Assembly: GCF_020144665.1 (NCBI RefSeq)
Contig: NZ_JAAHBQ010000025.1
Location: forward strand, 1-64,000
DNA: 64,000 nt
DNA from: Oscillatoria salina IIICB1
Lineage (GTDB): Bacteria > Cyanobacteriota > Cyanobacteriia > Cyanobacteriales > SIO1D9
Reading direction: 5' to 3'
Both the position numbers and the translations under genes were made by a program. Within the stretch, counting starts at the first letter, position 1, and each line of letters begins with the position of its first letter. This document shows, in pieces, positions 18,707 to 26,333 of the stretch. Under the pieces are notes generated by a model. That model was not told the DNA's origin. It saw nothing but the letters and a program-made list of their open reading frames with translations, and ran no database searches.

Positions 18707-19090
18707 TCAACTGACTGATTTATTAGTCTCTAGGTTCAATTTTTGCCATTCCCTCATGCCACCAGTAATATTAAAAACTTCTTCAAATCCTTCTTGAATG
18801 AGAAGCTTTGCCGCCACCGGACTCCGATGTGCTGTCAAACAAATAACCGCCAGGGGTTGTTCTTTAGATAAATCTCGAAACCATTGTGGTAAAAACCAGT
18901 TACGAAGCCCAGGAATTTTCCCGAACAAAATTCGCGGCAAACTAAGATTAACAGCATTAGGAGCGTGACTTGTGGCATACTCTAACTTACTGCGAACATC
19001 AATCAGCAAAGGTGGATTAGATAACTGCATAAATTCCAGGGGCGATAAATCGATCGCCTGAGATTTTAGTTCAGAAAAAGTAGATGTCAT
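18707..19090 (-). CDS. Single-domain rhodanese (sulfurtransferase)
   Basis: A small rhodanese of about 127 residues. The active-site cysteine lies in VICLTAHRSPVAAKLL, a less common loop sequence than the CxxGxRS of most members, so donor and acceptor preference may differ. PLLIDVRSKLEYATSHAPNAV is the usual CDC25/rhodanese motif A, and GGMREWQKL closes the domain. I prefer ATG at 19090 because GAGG lies about 6 nt upstream; an in-frame GTG at 19117 has no ribosome-binding site and would add nine residues. Its start lies 33 nt after the DUF442 stop (6 nt if the GTG is used), so the two are almost certainly cotranscribed. Confidence 0.85.
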   Translation of the reverse strand: MTSTFSELKSQAIDLSPLEFMQLSNPPLLIDVRSKLEYATSHAPNAVNLSLPRILFGKIPGLRNWFLPQWFRDLSKEQPLAVICLTAHRSPVAAKLLIQEGFEEVFNITGGMREWQKLNLETNKSVS

Positions 19091-19123
19091 CAAAACCTCG
19101 TTTAATTGTTGCTTCACTAAATT

Positions 19124-19555
19124 CTAGCTACTTTGAGCCTGGAAATACTCTTGAACAAAGCTTGCTAAAGGACTGTTAGGTTTATTTTCTAATCCTAAAG
19201 CCTCCCATTGTTCGAGATATTGCTGTTCTGTCCAAGCTTGTTTTTCCGCGATAGTTAATAATGCCATCATTCCCGCTCGCAAACCAGATGCACATCGAAT
19301 ATAAATTGGTTGGGATGCAGAATCAACAGCTTGGATAAAGGTTTGCAATGTTTCTGGTTTTAAGTTTTTGGGGAAAACCGGGATACTGAGATAATCAAAC
19401 CCAAGTTGAGTAACTTCTTCTGGATTAAGTTGGTTTCCTTCGGGAGGAGTACATAAATCAACAATTGTCCGGTAGCCTTGTTGGGCAATTTCGCTGAGTT
19501 TTTCGCGGGAATTAAGATTACCGATTGCTAGGGATTCGCTGACGCTTTGAAACAT
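19124..19555 (-). CDS. DUF442 phosphatase-fold protein (Blh N-domain type)
   Basis: A 143-residue protein matching the 'beta-lactamase hydrolase-like' DUF442 family, a protein-tyrosine-phosphatase fold. In many bacteria this domain is fused to the persulfide dioxygenase in Blh; here the two are separate genes of one locus. The family start (SLAIGNLNSREKLSEIAQQGYRTIVDLC) is recognisable. The catalytic loop reads IRCASGLRAG, keeping the Cys and Arg of the C-x4-R signature. The substrate is unknown. It lies between the Rieske gene and the rhodanese gene on the same strand, and the association with dioxygenase and rhodanese implies a part in sulfane-sulfur metabolism. Confidence 0.85.
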   Translation of the reverse strand: MFQSVSESLAIGNLNSREKLSEIAQQGYRTIVDLCTPPEGNQLNPEEVTQLGFDYLSIPVFPKNLKPETLQTFIQAVDSASQPIYIRCASGLRAGMMALLTIAEKQAWTEQQYLEQWEALGLENKPNSPLASFVQEYFQAQSS

Positions 19556-19661
19556 TTATTATCTCCTGTGAATTATCGAGCGATGTTTGGTTGTAAGGGT
19601 AATTGAAGATTAAGGATTGGCAGGGATTTAGTAACGTTTAGGTTGAGGTGGAACTTAGGCT

Positions 19662-20198
19662 TTAAACCCACCAAGGAGTTTTTCCGGTTCTGGGGTCAAT
19701 TTCTGTCCAGGGAGAAATCCAAATCGCGTTTTCTCCCTGGACAGCAATCTGAACTAATTTGAGTGGTAAAGGTGCAGGTCCGCGTAAGACGGAACCATTA
19801 GCGTCATAAAGGGAACCATGACAGGGACATTGAAATTGTTGGTCGATTTCGTTCCAAGGAAAGGTGCAGCCTAAATGGGTGCAGTTGTTGACAATTCCTT
19901 TGCTGTCGAGGGTGCTATCTTGGGTTACGGTTAAGTAAGTGGGTTCGCCTGCTAATCCGGCGATTAAGGCACGGGTTCCTGGGGGTTCGGCTAAAATTTG
20001 AGAAGCGGGAATGGGATTTCCTAAGATATCTTTGGCGATCGTTGCTCCCCCTTCGCCAGTTTCTTTGGGGGGAATAAAGTATTTTGCTAGGGGATAAAGG
20101 ATGCCTCCGGCAGTGGTGGCGACGACTGCTCCGGTGAGAAAGTTCAATAACTGCCGACGGGATAGAGAGGGACTTTCTAGGGGAAGGTTGTTTTCCAT
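19662..20198 (-). CDS. Rieske [2Fe-2S] protein, PetC-type paralogue
   Basis: A 178-residue protein with the full architecture of the cytochrome b6f Rieske subunit. It has an N-terminal SRRQLLNFL segment and one membrane helix (about residues 20-42), then the soluble domain with cluster ligands Cys106/His108 (CTHLGC) and Cys124/His127 (CPCHGS). Cys111 and Cys126 supply the structural disulfide, and GPAPLPL follows. Housekeeping petC is normally next to petA; here there is no petA, and the neighbours are sulfur-oxidation genes, so this looks like an alternative PetC paralogue. It may pass electrons from a sulfur-linked step, but that is inference. ATG start at 20198. Confidence 0.88.
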   Translation of the reverse strand: MENNLPLESPSLSRRQLLNFLTGAVVATTAGGILYPLAKYFIPPKETGEGGATIAKDILGNPIPASQILAEPPGTRALIAGLAGEPTYLTVTQDSTLDSKGIVNNCTHLGCTFPWNEIDQQFQCPCHGSLYDANGSVLRGPAPLPLKLVQIAVQGENAIWISPWTEIDPRTGKTPWWV

Positions 20199-20231
20199 TT
20201 TTTTTCCTTGATTTTGAGTTAAACTTAGGTA

Positions 20232-20444
20232 TTATTGGGGATTTTGCGATTTGTTGGTTCTGATACCTAGGAGGCGATAAATGCCACAAAATCCGATCGC
20301 GGCGCTGAAAATAAATAAAGCTGAAGCGATATCTAATCCGATTCCTAGGGCGGTGTCTCGATAAATATTTAAACCTGCGTAAAGCAGTGCTGCGGCTAAA
20401 ATTAAACGCATGATTCGATCTAGGCTGCCAACATTCCTAAACAT
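20232..20444 (-). CDS. DUF2892 (YgaP-type) small membrane protein
   Basis: A 70-residue protein with the NVGSLDRIMRLILAAALLYAGL opening typical of stand-alone DUF2892 proteins, two membrane helices (about residues 12-26 and 36-56) and a short basic tail. It is the first gene of the upstream half of the sulfur locus, 33 nt ahead of the Rieske gene. The same domain is fused to a rhodanese at 17.0-17.6 kb, so the locus contains it both free and fused. Its molecular role is unknown. Confidence 0.85.
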   Translation of the reverse strand: MFRNVGSLDRIMRLILAAALLYAGLNIYRDTALGIGLDIASALFIFSAAIGFCGIYRLLGIRTNKSQNPQ

Positions 20445-20812
20445 GATGATTCCTCTTGTTGATAGTTAAGAAAATTTTTCTGCCTCCGAAACTTCGCCGG
20501 ATTGCACAATTGAGAGATGAAGGCTTGGCAATCTCGGAAACTGTTTCTCGGTGGAGGGTTTTTCGTGAACTTTTCTTAAGTATATTACTAAATAGTTAAA
20601 TAGTCAAGCCAATATTTAACGGAATGAGTTGGAGAAAGCAGAGGAATTATCGAAGTCTTAGTCGAAACTTGCTCAAATCTGGCAGATTGCGCTGGATTGA
20701 GGTGGGTTTATGTGTTTTAGCGATCGCCCTCGAAGAGGAAGAAACCGTAACCCGATGCGATCGTGAAACGAGAAAAAATCTTCTTCGGTGAAAATACGCG
20801 AAAAGTTTTTTA
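20445..20812. other. Promoter region of the sulfur locus
   Basis: No credible gene is present. It includes two direct TAAATAGT copies (about 20590-20605) within an A/T-rich stretch, a possible operator or promoter for the minus-strand sulfur genes. The right end borders the tRNA-Ala gene and its T-rich 3' flank. Confidence 0.5.
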
Positions 20813-20885
20813 TGGAGGTAAGCGGATTTGAACCGCTGACTTCCTCAATGCCATTGAGGCGCTCTACCAACTGAGCTATACCCCC
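20813..20885 (-). tRNA. tRNA-Ala (GGC)
   Basis: A 73-nt cloverleaf on the minus strand: acceptor GGGGGTA/TACCTCC with one G-U pair, D arm GCTC...GAGC, anticodon stem CCTCA/TGAGG with loop ATGGCAT (anticodon GGC), and T arm GCGG-TTCAAAT-CCGC. CCA is not encoded. A T-run follows the gene. Confidence 0.97.
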
Positions 20886-20960
20886 GCGTGCGCTTTTTTA
20901 TCGCGCATTTGTCATTATCGCTTAAAATATATCCTTTTGTCAAGGTTTTAAAGTAAATTT

Positions 20961-21164
20961 TTAGTAAGGCAGTTGTGAAGTTTGGGTAAGATAACTCATA
21001 CAGTTGCCCATGAGGAAGTAAACAACGAGCATTGCGGCGGCGGAGAGGGCGACTAAAGTGCCAGCCAGCATCAGAGAGAATTCTTGTTGATCGAAAGCCT
21101 CCTGCATCAGATGTAGGGACCAGGCGACTAAAGCTACGTCAAAAATTAGAATACCAATCAACAT
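20961..21164 (-). CDS. Small two-helix membrane protein
   Basis: A 67-residue protein with two hydrophobic helices (about residues 2-20 and 30-52), joined by an acidic loop (MQEAFDQQEF). I do not recognise the family or function. It lies between hisF and tRNA-Ala on the same strand as hisF, about 107 nt after the hisF stop. Coding character is good and there is no overlapping alternative gene. Confidence 0.6.
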   Translation of the reverse strand: MLIGILIFDVALVAWSLHLMQEAFDQQEFSLMLAGTLVALSAAAMLVVYFLMGNCMSYLTQTSQLPY

Positions 21165-21271
21165 ATTTTAAGAATCGTAACATTTGTTTCTATTCTAATA
21201 CACATTACTATTCAGGTAGATGCCACATTTTTCGACTCGTGCATCTACCAGTTTTGTCTGTAGAAGGGAAA

Positions 21272-22042
21272 TTACAGCGATCGCACTGGCACTTCTTTTT
21301 GACTCAGATAAGACTTAATTTCGGCAATGCTCAATTGCCCGTAATGTAGGAGGGAAGCCAAAAGTGCTGCCTCGGCTTTACCTGTAGTCAGTGCTTGATA
21401 AATGTGTTGAGTAGTTCCCGCACCTCCAGAAGCAATGACCGGAATTTCAACTTGTGAGGAGATCGCGCTAGTTAATTCTAGATCGTAACCTGCTTGAGTC
21501 CCGTCAGCATCCATACTGGTAACGAGAAGTTCCCCCGCGCCACGTTGCTCGACCTCTTTCGCCCATTTCAGAGCATCTAAACCAGTATTTTCTCTTCCAC
21601 CGCGAACATAAACATCCCAGCCAGGATTACTTGGATTAGCTCGCCTTTTCGCGTCGATAGCCACCACAATACATTGTTGCCCAAAGCGATCGCTAGCACT
21701 ATTGACAAAATCAGGATTTCGTACTGCTGCCGAATTGATACTAACTTTGTCTGCACCCGCTCTTAACAAATTTTTAATATTTTCTAAGTTTTGAATTCCT
21801 CCCCCCACAGTTAGAGGAATAAATACTTGTTCAGCAGTACGGTAAACTACATCAAGAATAATATCTCGGTCTTCGTGAGTGGCGGTGATATCGAGAAAGA
21901 CCAACTCATCAGCACCCGCTTCATTATAAGCTCGTGCTAATTCCACTGGATCGCCAGCATCTTGAAGATTAACAAAATTGACTCCCTTGACAACTCGTCC
22001 AGCATTAACATCCAGACAAGGTAAAATTCGTTTGGCTAACAT
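21272..22042 (-). CDS. hisF: Imidazole glycerol phosphate synthase, cyclase subunit
   Basis: The synthase subunit that, with HisH, turns PRFAR and ammonia into imidazole glycerol phosphate and AICAR in histidine biosynthesis. It is a 256-residue (beta/alpha)8 barrel. The general acid/base aspartates are present: Asp11 in [15 protein letters not shown] and the Asp of VVAIDAKR (about residue 131). LTVGGGIQ and [12 protein letters not shown] are the phosphate-binding loops. HisH is not nearby, as is common in cyanobacteria where his genes are scattered. The start is ATG at 22042, divergent from ruvB. Confidence 0.96.
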   Translation of the reverse strand: MLAKRILPCLDVNAGRVVKGVNFVNLQDAGDPVELARAYNEAGADELVFLDITATHEDRDIILDVVYRTAEQVFIPLTVGGGIQNLENIKNLLRAGADKVSINSAAVRNPDFVNSASDRFGQQCIVVAIDAKRRANPSNPGWDVYVRGGRENTGLDALKWAKEVEQRGAGELLVTSMDADGTQAGYDLELTSAISSQVEIPVIASGGAGTTQHIYQALTTGKAEAALLASLLHYGQLSIAEIKSYLSQKEVPVRSL

Positions 22043-22293
22043 AACAGGTTAAAGATAAGAGGTTGATTTATGAAGATTGAAAGACTAAAAGATAACTAAC
22101 AAGTCAATCTTGAATTTTTGATCGCTAAATTTGCATCTAACGCCAAACTATAATTTACCCCAAAGTTGGCGGTTGTGATGCCTAGAGTAGTAAAAAATCC
22201 CTCAAACTGCCAAGATGTTATTTTGGGCAAGAGTATACAGACTTCCTAGTCTAAGATATAAAATTGACCCTAGAGCTAAGATCGAAAAAGCTG

Positions 22294-23388
22294 ATGGCAA
22301 TTAAAAGAACCTCTGAACAACAGGGTAAACTAATCTCGCGACGCACAGTTAAACCAGAAGAAAAAAAACAGTCTCCCCCAAAGAAAAAACCGCCAGAAAG
22401 AGATCGTATCCTGGAAGCGACAGCCGGAGTAGAGGAAACTGATAGTAACGAAGAAAAAATTCGACCTCAGCGTCTCGCCGATTATATCGGACAAAAGGAT
22501 TTAAAAGAAGTTTTGCAGATTGCGATTCAAGCCGCTAAAGGAAGAAATGAGGCAATGGATCACTTGTTGCTGTATGGTCCCCCTGGATTAGGAAAAACCA
22601 CAATGGCGACGATTTTAGCTACAGAAATGGGCGTTAATTGTAAAATTACTGCCGCCCCCGCGTTAGAACGTCCGAGGGATATTGTGGGGATTTTAGTTAG
22701 TCTTAATCCTGGAGATATACTATTTATCGATGAAATTCATCGCTTAACAAGGATGAGCGAAGAATTACTTTATCCAGCGATGGAAGATTGCCGTTTAGAT
22801 ATTACCATCGGCAAAGGACAAACAGCCAAAACTCGTAGTTTACCCTTACCCAAGTTTACCTTAGTCGGTGCAACTACTCGCGTCGGCTCGTTAACTGCAC
22901 CATTACGCGATCGCTTCGGGATGATTCAAAGATTGCGTTTCTATGAAATTGACGAATTAACCCAAATAGTCTTGCGTAGCGCCGAAATTCTCCAAACCGC
23001 CGTAACTGAGTCAGGAGGACAAGAAATCGCCCGTCGCGCTAGGGGAACACCGAGAATCGCTAATCGCTTGCTGAGGCGTGTCAGAGACTATGCTCAAGTG
23101 AAAAAACAGGATACAATTACCCAAGAAGTAGCAGCCGAAGCCTTAGAATTGTATAACGTCGATCGTAACGGCTTAGATTGGACAGATCGACTGGTTTTAA
23201 GCGTAATGATCGAACAATTTAAAGGAAGACCAGTTGGGTTAGAAGCGATCGCCGCAGCTACGGGAGAAGATGCAAAAACTATTGAAGAAGTTTACGAACC
23301 ATACTTACTGCAAATCGGCTATTTAAACCGTACAGCAAGAGGTCGCATTCCCACGGAAGCAGCGAAAAAGCATCTCGGCTACAATTAA
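22294..23388 (+). CDS. ruvB: Holliday junction branch migration helicase RuvB
   Basis: The hexameric AAA+ motor that drives branch migration with RuvA. Walker [10 protein letters not shown], Walker B DEIHR, the sensor 1 GATTRVG and the arginine-finger region APLRDRFG are all intact. The C-terminal winged helix is present ([28 protein letters not shown]). I choose the ATG at 22294 (MAIKRTSEQ); an upstream TTG at 22264 would add ten residues with no better ribosome-binding site. The protein is about 364 residues with a charged N-terminal extension of about 55 residues (many Lys/Glu/Pro), as in other cyanobacterial RuvB proteins. It is divergent from hisF. Confidence 0.95.
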   Translation: MAIKRTSEQQGKLISRRTVKPEEKKQSPPKKKPPERDRILEATAGVEETDSNEEKIRPQRLADYIGQKDLKEVLQIAIQAAKGRNEAMDHLLLYGPPGLGKTTMATILATEMGVNCKITAAPALERPRDIVGILVSLNPGDILFIDEIHRLTRMSEELLYPAMEDCRLDITIGKGQTAKTRSLPLPKFTLVGATTRVGSLTAPLRDRFGMIQRLRFYEIDELTQIVLRSAEILQTAVTESGGQEIARRARGTPRIANRLLRRVRDYAQVKKQDTITQEVAAEALELYNVDRNGLDWTDRLVLSVMIEQFKGRPVGLEAIAAATGEDAKTIEEVYEPYLLQIGYLNRTARGRIPTEAAKKHLGYN

Positions 23389-23398
23389 TTGGGAATAA

Positions 23399-23716
23399 TT
23401 AACTTTCTTCTTCAATCGAGTCTAACCAATTAGTTAAATCAGTCAAAGCAGTAAAATCTAATAACGCTTCAGCTAATTCTTCCAACTGAGAAAGAGACAA
23501 TTGCTCAATTTGCGCTTCTAACTCAGATTCAATCGTACCAAAACGTCGTAAGATTAGGCGCATAACTAAGGAACGAGCTTCTTGTTGAAGACTTTCACTT
23601 CGTCCTTGTTGAAGACCCTGTTGAAGACCTTCTCGCAGTATCCTTTGATAAATAACTGACTCGCGCATAATGTCATCGGTGAATAATTGAGCAATCAAAC
23701 TTTCTTCAAAACGCAA
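23399..23716 (-). CDS. C-terminal Rpn fragment, tandem copy 3 (array end)
   Basis: Encodes 105 residues equal to the C-terminal part of the Rpn-family protein at 24.4-25.3 kb: the DDIMRESVIYQRILREG helix, a Gly/Gln-rich linker and a coiled C-terminal DUF4351-like region with LSQLEELAEALLDF. The linker reads GLQQGLQQGRSESLQQ, unlike the other copies, and the tail is EEES instead of EQQS. The start would be TTG at 23716 (the equivalent Leu of the parent), 33 nt after the stop codon of the preceding copy where comparable, with no obvious ribosome-binding site. It lacks the nuclease domain. It may be a translated antitoxin-like fragment or simply a duplication remnant. Confidence 0.5.
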   Translation of the reverse strand: MRFEESLIAQLFTDDIMRESVIYQRILREGLQQGLQQGRSESLQQEARSLVMRLILRRFGTIESELEAQIEQLSLSQLEELAEALLDFTALTDLTNWLDSIEEES

Positions 23717-23748
23717 ACCAGCCAGAAATTAGCCGAAGACAAAGAAAA

Positions 23749-24066
23749 TTAACTTTGTTGTTCAATCGAGTCTAACCAATTAGTTAAATCAGTCAAAGCA
23801 GTAAAATCTAATAACGCTTCAGCCAATTCTTCCAACTGAGAAAGAGACAATTGCTCAATTTGCGCTTCTAACTCAGATTCAATCGTACCAAAACGTCGTA
23901 AGATTAGGCGCATAACTAAGGAACGAGCTTCTTGTTGAAGACCTTCAGTTCGACCTTGTTGAAGACCTTCATTTCGTCCTTCTCGGAGTATCCTTTGATA
24001 AATAACTGACTCGCGCATAATGTCATCTGTGAATAATTGAGCAATCAAACTTTCTTCAAAAGACAA
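23749..24066 (-). CDS. C-terminal Rpn fragment, tandem copy 2
   Basis: A 105-residue copy of the Rpn C-terminal region with linker GRNEGLQQGRTEGLQQ and tail EQQS, almost identical to the next unit. The first residues read SFEES where the other copies have RFEE. The frame is open from a TTG to the stop with no disruption, so the sequence has been kept as a reading frame or is very recent. No nuclease residues are present. Whether it is translated is uncertain; termination-reinitiation from the preceding unit is possible because only about 33 nt separate stop and start. Confidence 0.5.
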   Translation of the reverse strand: MSFEESLIAQLFTDDIMRESVIYQRILREGRNEGLQQGRTEGLQQEARSLVMRLILRRFGTIESELEAQIEQLSLSQLEELAEALLDFTALTDLTNWLDSIEQQS

Positions 24067-24098
24067 ACCAACCAGAAATTAGCCGAAAACAAAGAAAA

Positions 24099-24416
24099 TT
24101 AACTTTGTTGTTCAATCGAGTCTAACCAATTAGTTAAATCAGTCAAAGCAGTAAAATCTAATAACGCTTCAGCTAATTCTTCCAACTGAGAAAGAGACAA
24201 TTGCTCAATTTGCGCTTCTAACTCAGATTCAATCGTACCAAAACGTCGTAAGATTAGGCGCATAACTAAGGAACGAGCTTCTTGTTGAAGACCTTCAGTT
24301 CGACCTTGTTGAAGACCTTCATTTCGTCCTTCTCGGAGTATCCTTTGATAAATAACTGACTCGCGCATAATGTCATCTGTGAATAATTGAGCGATCGCAC
24401 TTTCTTCAAAACGCAA
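24099..24416 (-). CDS. C-terminal Rpn fragment, tandem copy 1
   Basis: A 105-residue copy directly downstream of the full-length nuclease gene, separated by the same 33-nt spacer as the other copies. Its linker (GRNEGLQQGRTEGLQQ) is 4 residues longer than that of the parent gene, a 12-bp difference. In the coiled C-terminal part it shares RLILRRFGTIESELE with the other free copies, whereas the parent reads RQLRRRFGKIEPELE. The free copies therefore resemble each other more than the parent. Function is unproven. Confidence 0.5.
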   Translation of the reverse strand: MRFEESAIAQLFTDDIMRESVIYQRILREGRNEGLQQGRTEGLQQEARSLVMRLILRRFGTIESELEAQIEQLSLSQLEELAEALLDFTALTDLTNWLDSIEQQS

Positions 24417-24448
24417 ACCAGCCAGAAATTAGCCGAAAACAAAGAAAA

Positions 24449-25300
24449 TTAACTTTGTTGTTCAATCGAGTCTAACCAATTAGTTAAATCAGTCAAAGCA
24501 GTAAAATCTAATAACGCTTCAGCTAATTCTTCCAACTGAGAAAGAGACAATTGCTCAATTTGCGCTTCTAACTCAGGTTCAATCTTACCAAAACGTCTTC
24601 TCAACTGGCGCATAACTAAGGAACGAGCTTCTTGTTGAAGACCTTGTTGAAGACCTTCAGTTCGTCCTTCTCGGAGTATCCTTTGATAAATAACTGACTC
24701 GCGCATAATGTCATCTGTGAATAATTGAGCAATCAAAGTTTCTTCAAAACGCAAACCAGCCAGAATTTCGACACAAGCGGAAATATTCTGCTGTCGTGTT
24801 GATTCTTCAATAGTAGCGACTCGTTGAGCGATTTGGGCTAACAAATTTTCTGGAGAGTCGCTGCGAGTTAAAGTTGCTAGGGGTAACAAACCAGGGTTAG
24901 CAAGAAATAAGGCTGGATCTTGCTGCCAAAGACGGATGACGCGATAACGATGATAAGTGTTAGTATCCTCGTAGCGGTCAATGTATGCTAGTTCCGAAGT
25001 TGTTTCCTGTAAAAAGATTACCACTTGCGCGATCGCACAACCATATTGTCGCTTCAGCCGGACATAATAGTCCAGCATTCTTAACGGTATGGGTGGACTT
25101 GAGTAAGGTAGAGTTTGAAACTCCACTTGGAGAATTAAATTACCCGCTTGCAAGAAAGTTAGGGAGTCAGCCAGAATTGGTTCGATGCTTAACTCAGTTT
25201 TGAGAACTTCTACATTCTCAACTTCTCTTCCCAGTAACCAACGCACAAAGTCTTCTGGGTAATTTTCAGCGAGATATTTACAAGCGTTGTCGTAAGTCAA
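24449..25300 (-). CDS. Rpn-family PD-(D/E)XK nuclease with DUF4351-like C-terminus
   Basis: A 283-residue protein of the Rpn (recombination-promoting nuclease)/putative-transposase family. The N-terminal restriction-like fold includes the acidic ILADSL (about residues 42-47) and LQVEFQT (about 57-63), the D...E-x-Q core typical of this family. PIPLRMLDYYVRL and FLQETTSEL are also usual. The C-terminal third carries the EG-repeat linker (GRTEGLQQGLQQ) and a coiled region. Rpn proteins are DNases linked to recombination and phage defence. Its 3' third is repeated three more times downstream. The ATG start at 25300 is divergent from xisH. Confidence 0.85.
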   Translation of the reverse strand: MTYDNACKYLAENYPEDFVRWLLGREVENVEVLKTELSIEPILADSLTFLQAGNLILQVEFQTLPYSSPPIPLRMLDYYVRLKRQYGCAIAQVVIFLQETTSELAYIDRYEDTNTYHRYRVIRLWQQDPALFLANPGLLPLATLTRSDSPENLLAQIAQRVATIEESTRQQNISACVEILAGLRFEETLIAQLFTDDIMRESVIYQRILREGRTEGLQQGLQQEARSLVMRQLRRRFGKIEPELEAQIEQLSLSQLEELAEALLDFTALTDLTNWLDSIEQQS

Positions 25301-25485
25301 ATTATCCTCAACAAGAGATTATGGAGGATAGTATAACTAGATTCGGGAAAAAAGGCGATCGCTACGGCTACCATGTTAATCACGTATTTCTCTCAATACT
25401 CTAACTACTCGATTCACCTTACTAAAGGGATAACCAAAACCAGTTAGTTAAAGTAAAATTTTAACTACAGAATAGTTAAATCTAA

Positions 25486-25902
25486 ATGCCAGCAAAAGAC
25501 ATTTATCACGATATAGTCAAGAATGCTCTAATCAAAGATGGATGGACAGTTACCGACGATCCATTAAGGTTAAAATGGGGATTAAGAGAACTTTTTGTAG
25601 ATTTAGGGTTAACAAAGTTAATCTCTGCTCAAAAAGCTAATCAAACAATTGCTGTAGAAATTAAAAGTTTTACTAATCCCTCTCCTATTGCCGATTTAGA
25701 ACAGGCATTAGGGCAATATCTGATTTATCAGGCTATTCTAGAAGAAACCAAACCAGAATATTTTCTGTACTTGGCAATTCGTCAAGTAACTTACGGAGCC
25801 ATATTTTCTGAACCAATTGGTAATTTACTTATTCAGAAGTACCAAATAAATTTACTTATTTTTGATGCAAAAAAAGCGGAGATAGTGCGATGGATAACTT
25901 AG
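25486..25902 (+). CDS. xisH: XisH-family protein
   Basis: A 138-residue protein closely matching XisH, one of the accessory factors named for control of fdxN-element excision in heterocystous Anabaena. The opening MPAKDIYHDIVKNALIKDGW, the AVEIKSFTNPS strand and LEQALGQYLIYQ are family hallmarks. The D...E-x-K arrangement (VDLGL...AVEIKS) gives it a PD-(D/E)XK-like core. It overlaps xisI by 13 nt, so the two are translationally coupled. No fdxN element or site-specific recombinase is visible nearby, and such pairs are widespread in cyanobacteria without heterocysts, so a role in excision should not be assumed. Confidence 0.92.
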   Translation: MPAKDIYHDIVKNALIKDGWTVTDDPLRLKWGLRELFVDLGLTKLISAQKANQTIAVEIKSFTNPSPIADLEQALGQYLIYQAILEETKPEYFLYLAIRQVTYGAIFSEPIGNLLIQKYQINLLIFDAKKAEIVRWIT

Positions 25903-26225
25903 ACAATTACCGAAATATAATTCAAAACAAGCTCAAAGAATATACAGAAATACCTTATGCTTATGGCGATTTACGCTGTCGTTTAATTGTCAGTGATGAC
26001 CAAAACAATTTTTTATTGATTACCCAAGGCTGGGAAGATGATTTGCACGTTCATGGTTGTTTAGTGCATCTGGAAATCATTCAAGATAAAATTTGGATTC
26101 ATCGAGATGGAATAGAAGATGGTATCGCTAACGAGTTGGTAGCAGCAGGAATTCCTAAAAGCCAAATTGTTTTAGGCTTTCATCCTCCCGATGTTCGTCC
26201 GTTTACTGAATTTGCAGTGAGTTAA
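25890..26225 (+). CDS. xisI: XisI-family protein
   Basis: A 111-residue partner of XisH. Family features are NYRNIIQNKLKEY near the N-terminus, the central GWEDDLHVHGCLVHLEI strand, KIWIHRDGIEDGIANELVAAGIPKSQIVLGFHPP and the RPFTEFAV end. It starts inside the end of xisH (ATG at 25890). The pair resembles a toxin-antitoxin-like or two-subunit module, a frequent suggestion for XisH/XisI that I cannot test from sequence alone. Confidence 0.92.
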   Translation: MDNLDNYRNIIQNKLKEYTEIPYAYGDLRCRLIVSDDQNNFLLITQGWEDDLHVHGCLVHLEIIQDKIWIHRDGIEDGIANELVAAGIPKSQIVLGFHPPDVRPFTEFAVS

Positions 26226-26333
26226 AATTTTTTCAAATGAAAACACTATATCTGAGTTTGCCAATTGCATTGCGCTGATTCTCTAGCACAGGGGCAATAA
26301 TAGGTATTGATAACTAGGTAACGAAAATAAACG

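Larger units (their letters stand above)
23399..24768 (-). repeat. Four tandem ~350-bp units (3' end of an Rpn gene)
   Basis: Coding units ending at 23399, 23749, 24099 and 24449 are spaced exactly 350 bp apart and are nearly identical. The fourth is the 3' third of the full-length nuclease gene. Each unit carries a 3' coding segment, a stop codon and the same short spacer containing AATTTTCTTTG. Differences are concentrated in a 12-bp-periodic linker. Confidence 0.95.

Noticed and set aside
19915-20289. Minus-strand frame of 124 codons overlapping the Rieske gene
   Set aside because: Arg/Ser/Pro-rich shadow frame of the Rieske gene, which has intact cluster ligands in its own frame.
20673-20870. 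Minus-strand frame of 65 codons overlapping tRNA-Ala
   Set aside because: The first third is the tRNA gene itself read as protein (the VERLNGIEEVSGSNPL peptide is typical of translated tRNA genes).
22264-22293. Upstream TTG start for ruvB
   Set aside because: It would add ten residues (TLELRSKKL) without a Shine-Dalgarno sequence; the ATG at 22294 fits the family better.
25486-26225. fdxN excision element
   Set aside because: XisH and XisI are present, but no recombinase, no nifD/fdxN/hupL fragments and no direct-repeat borders are visible; the gene names come from history and do not prove an element.
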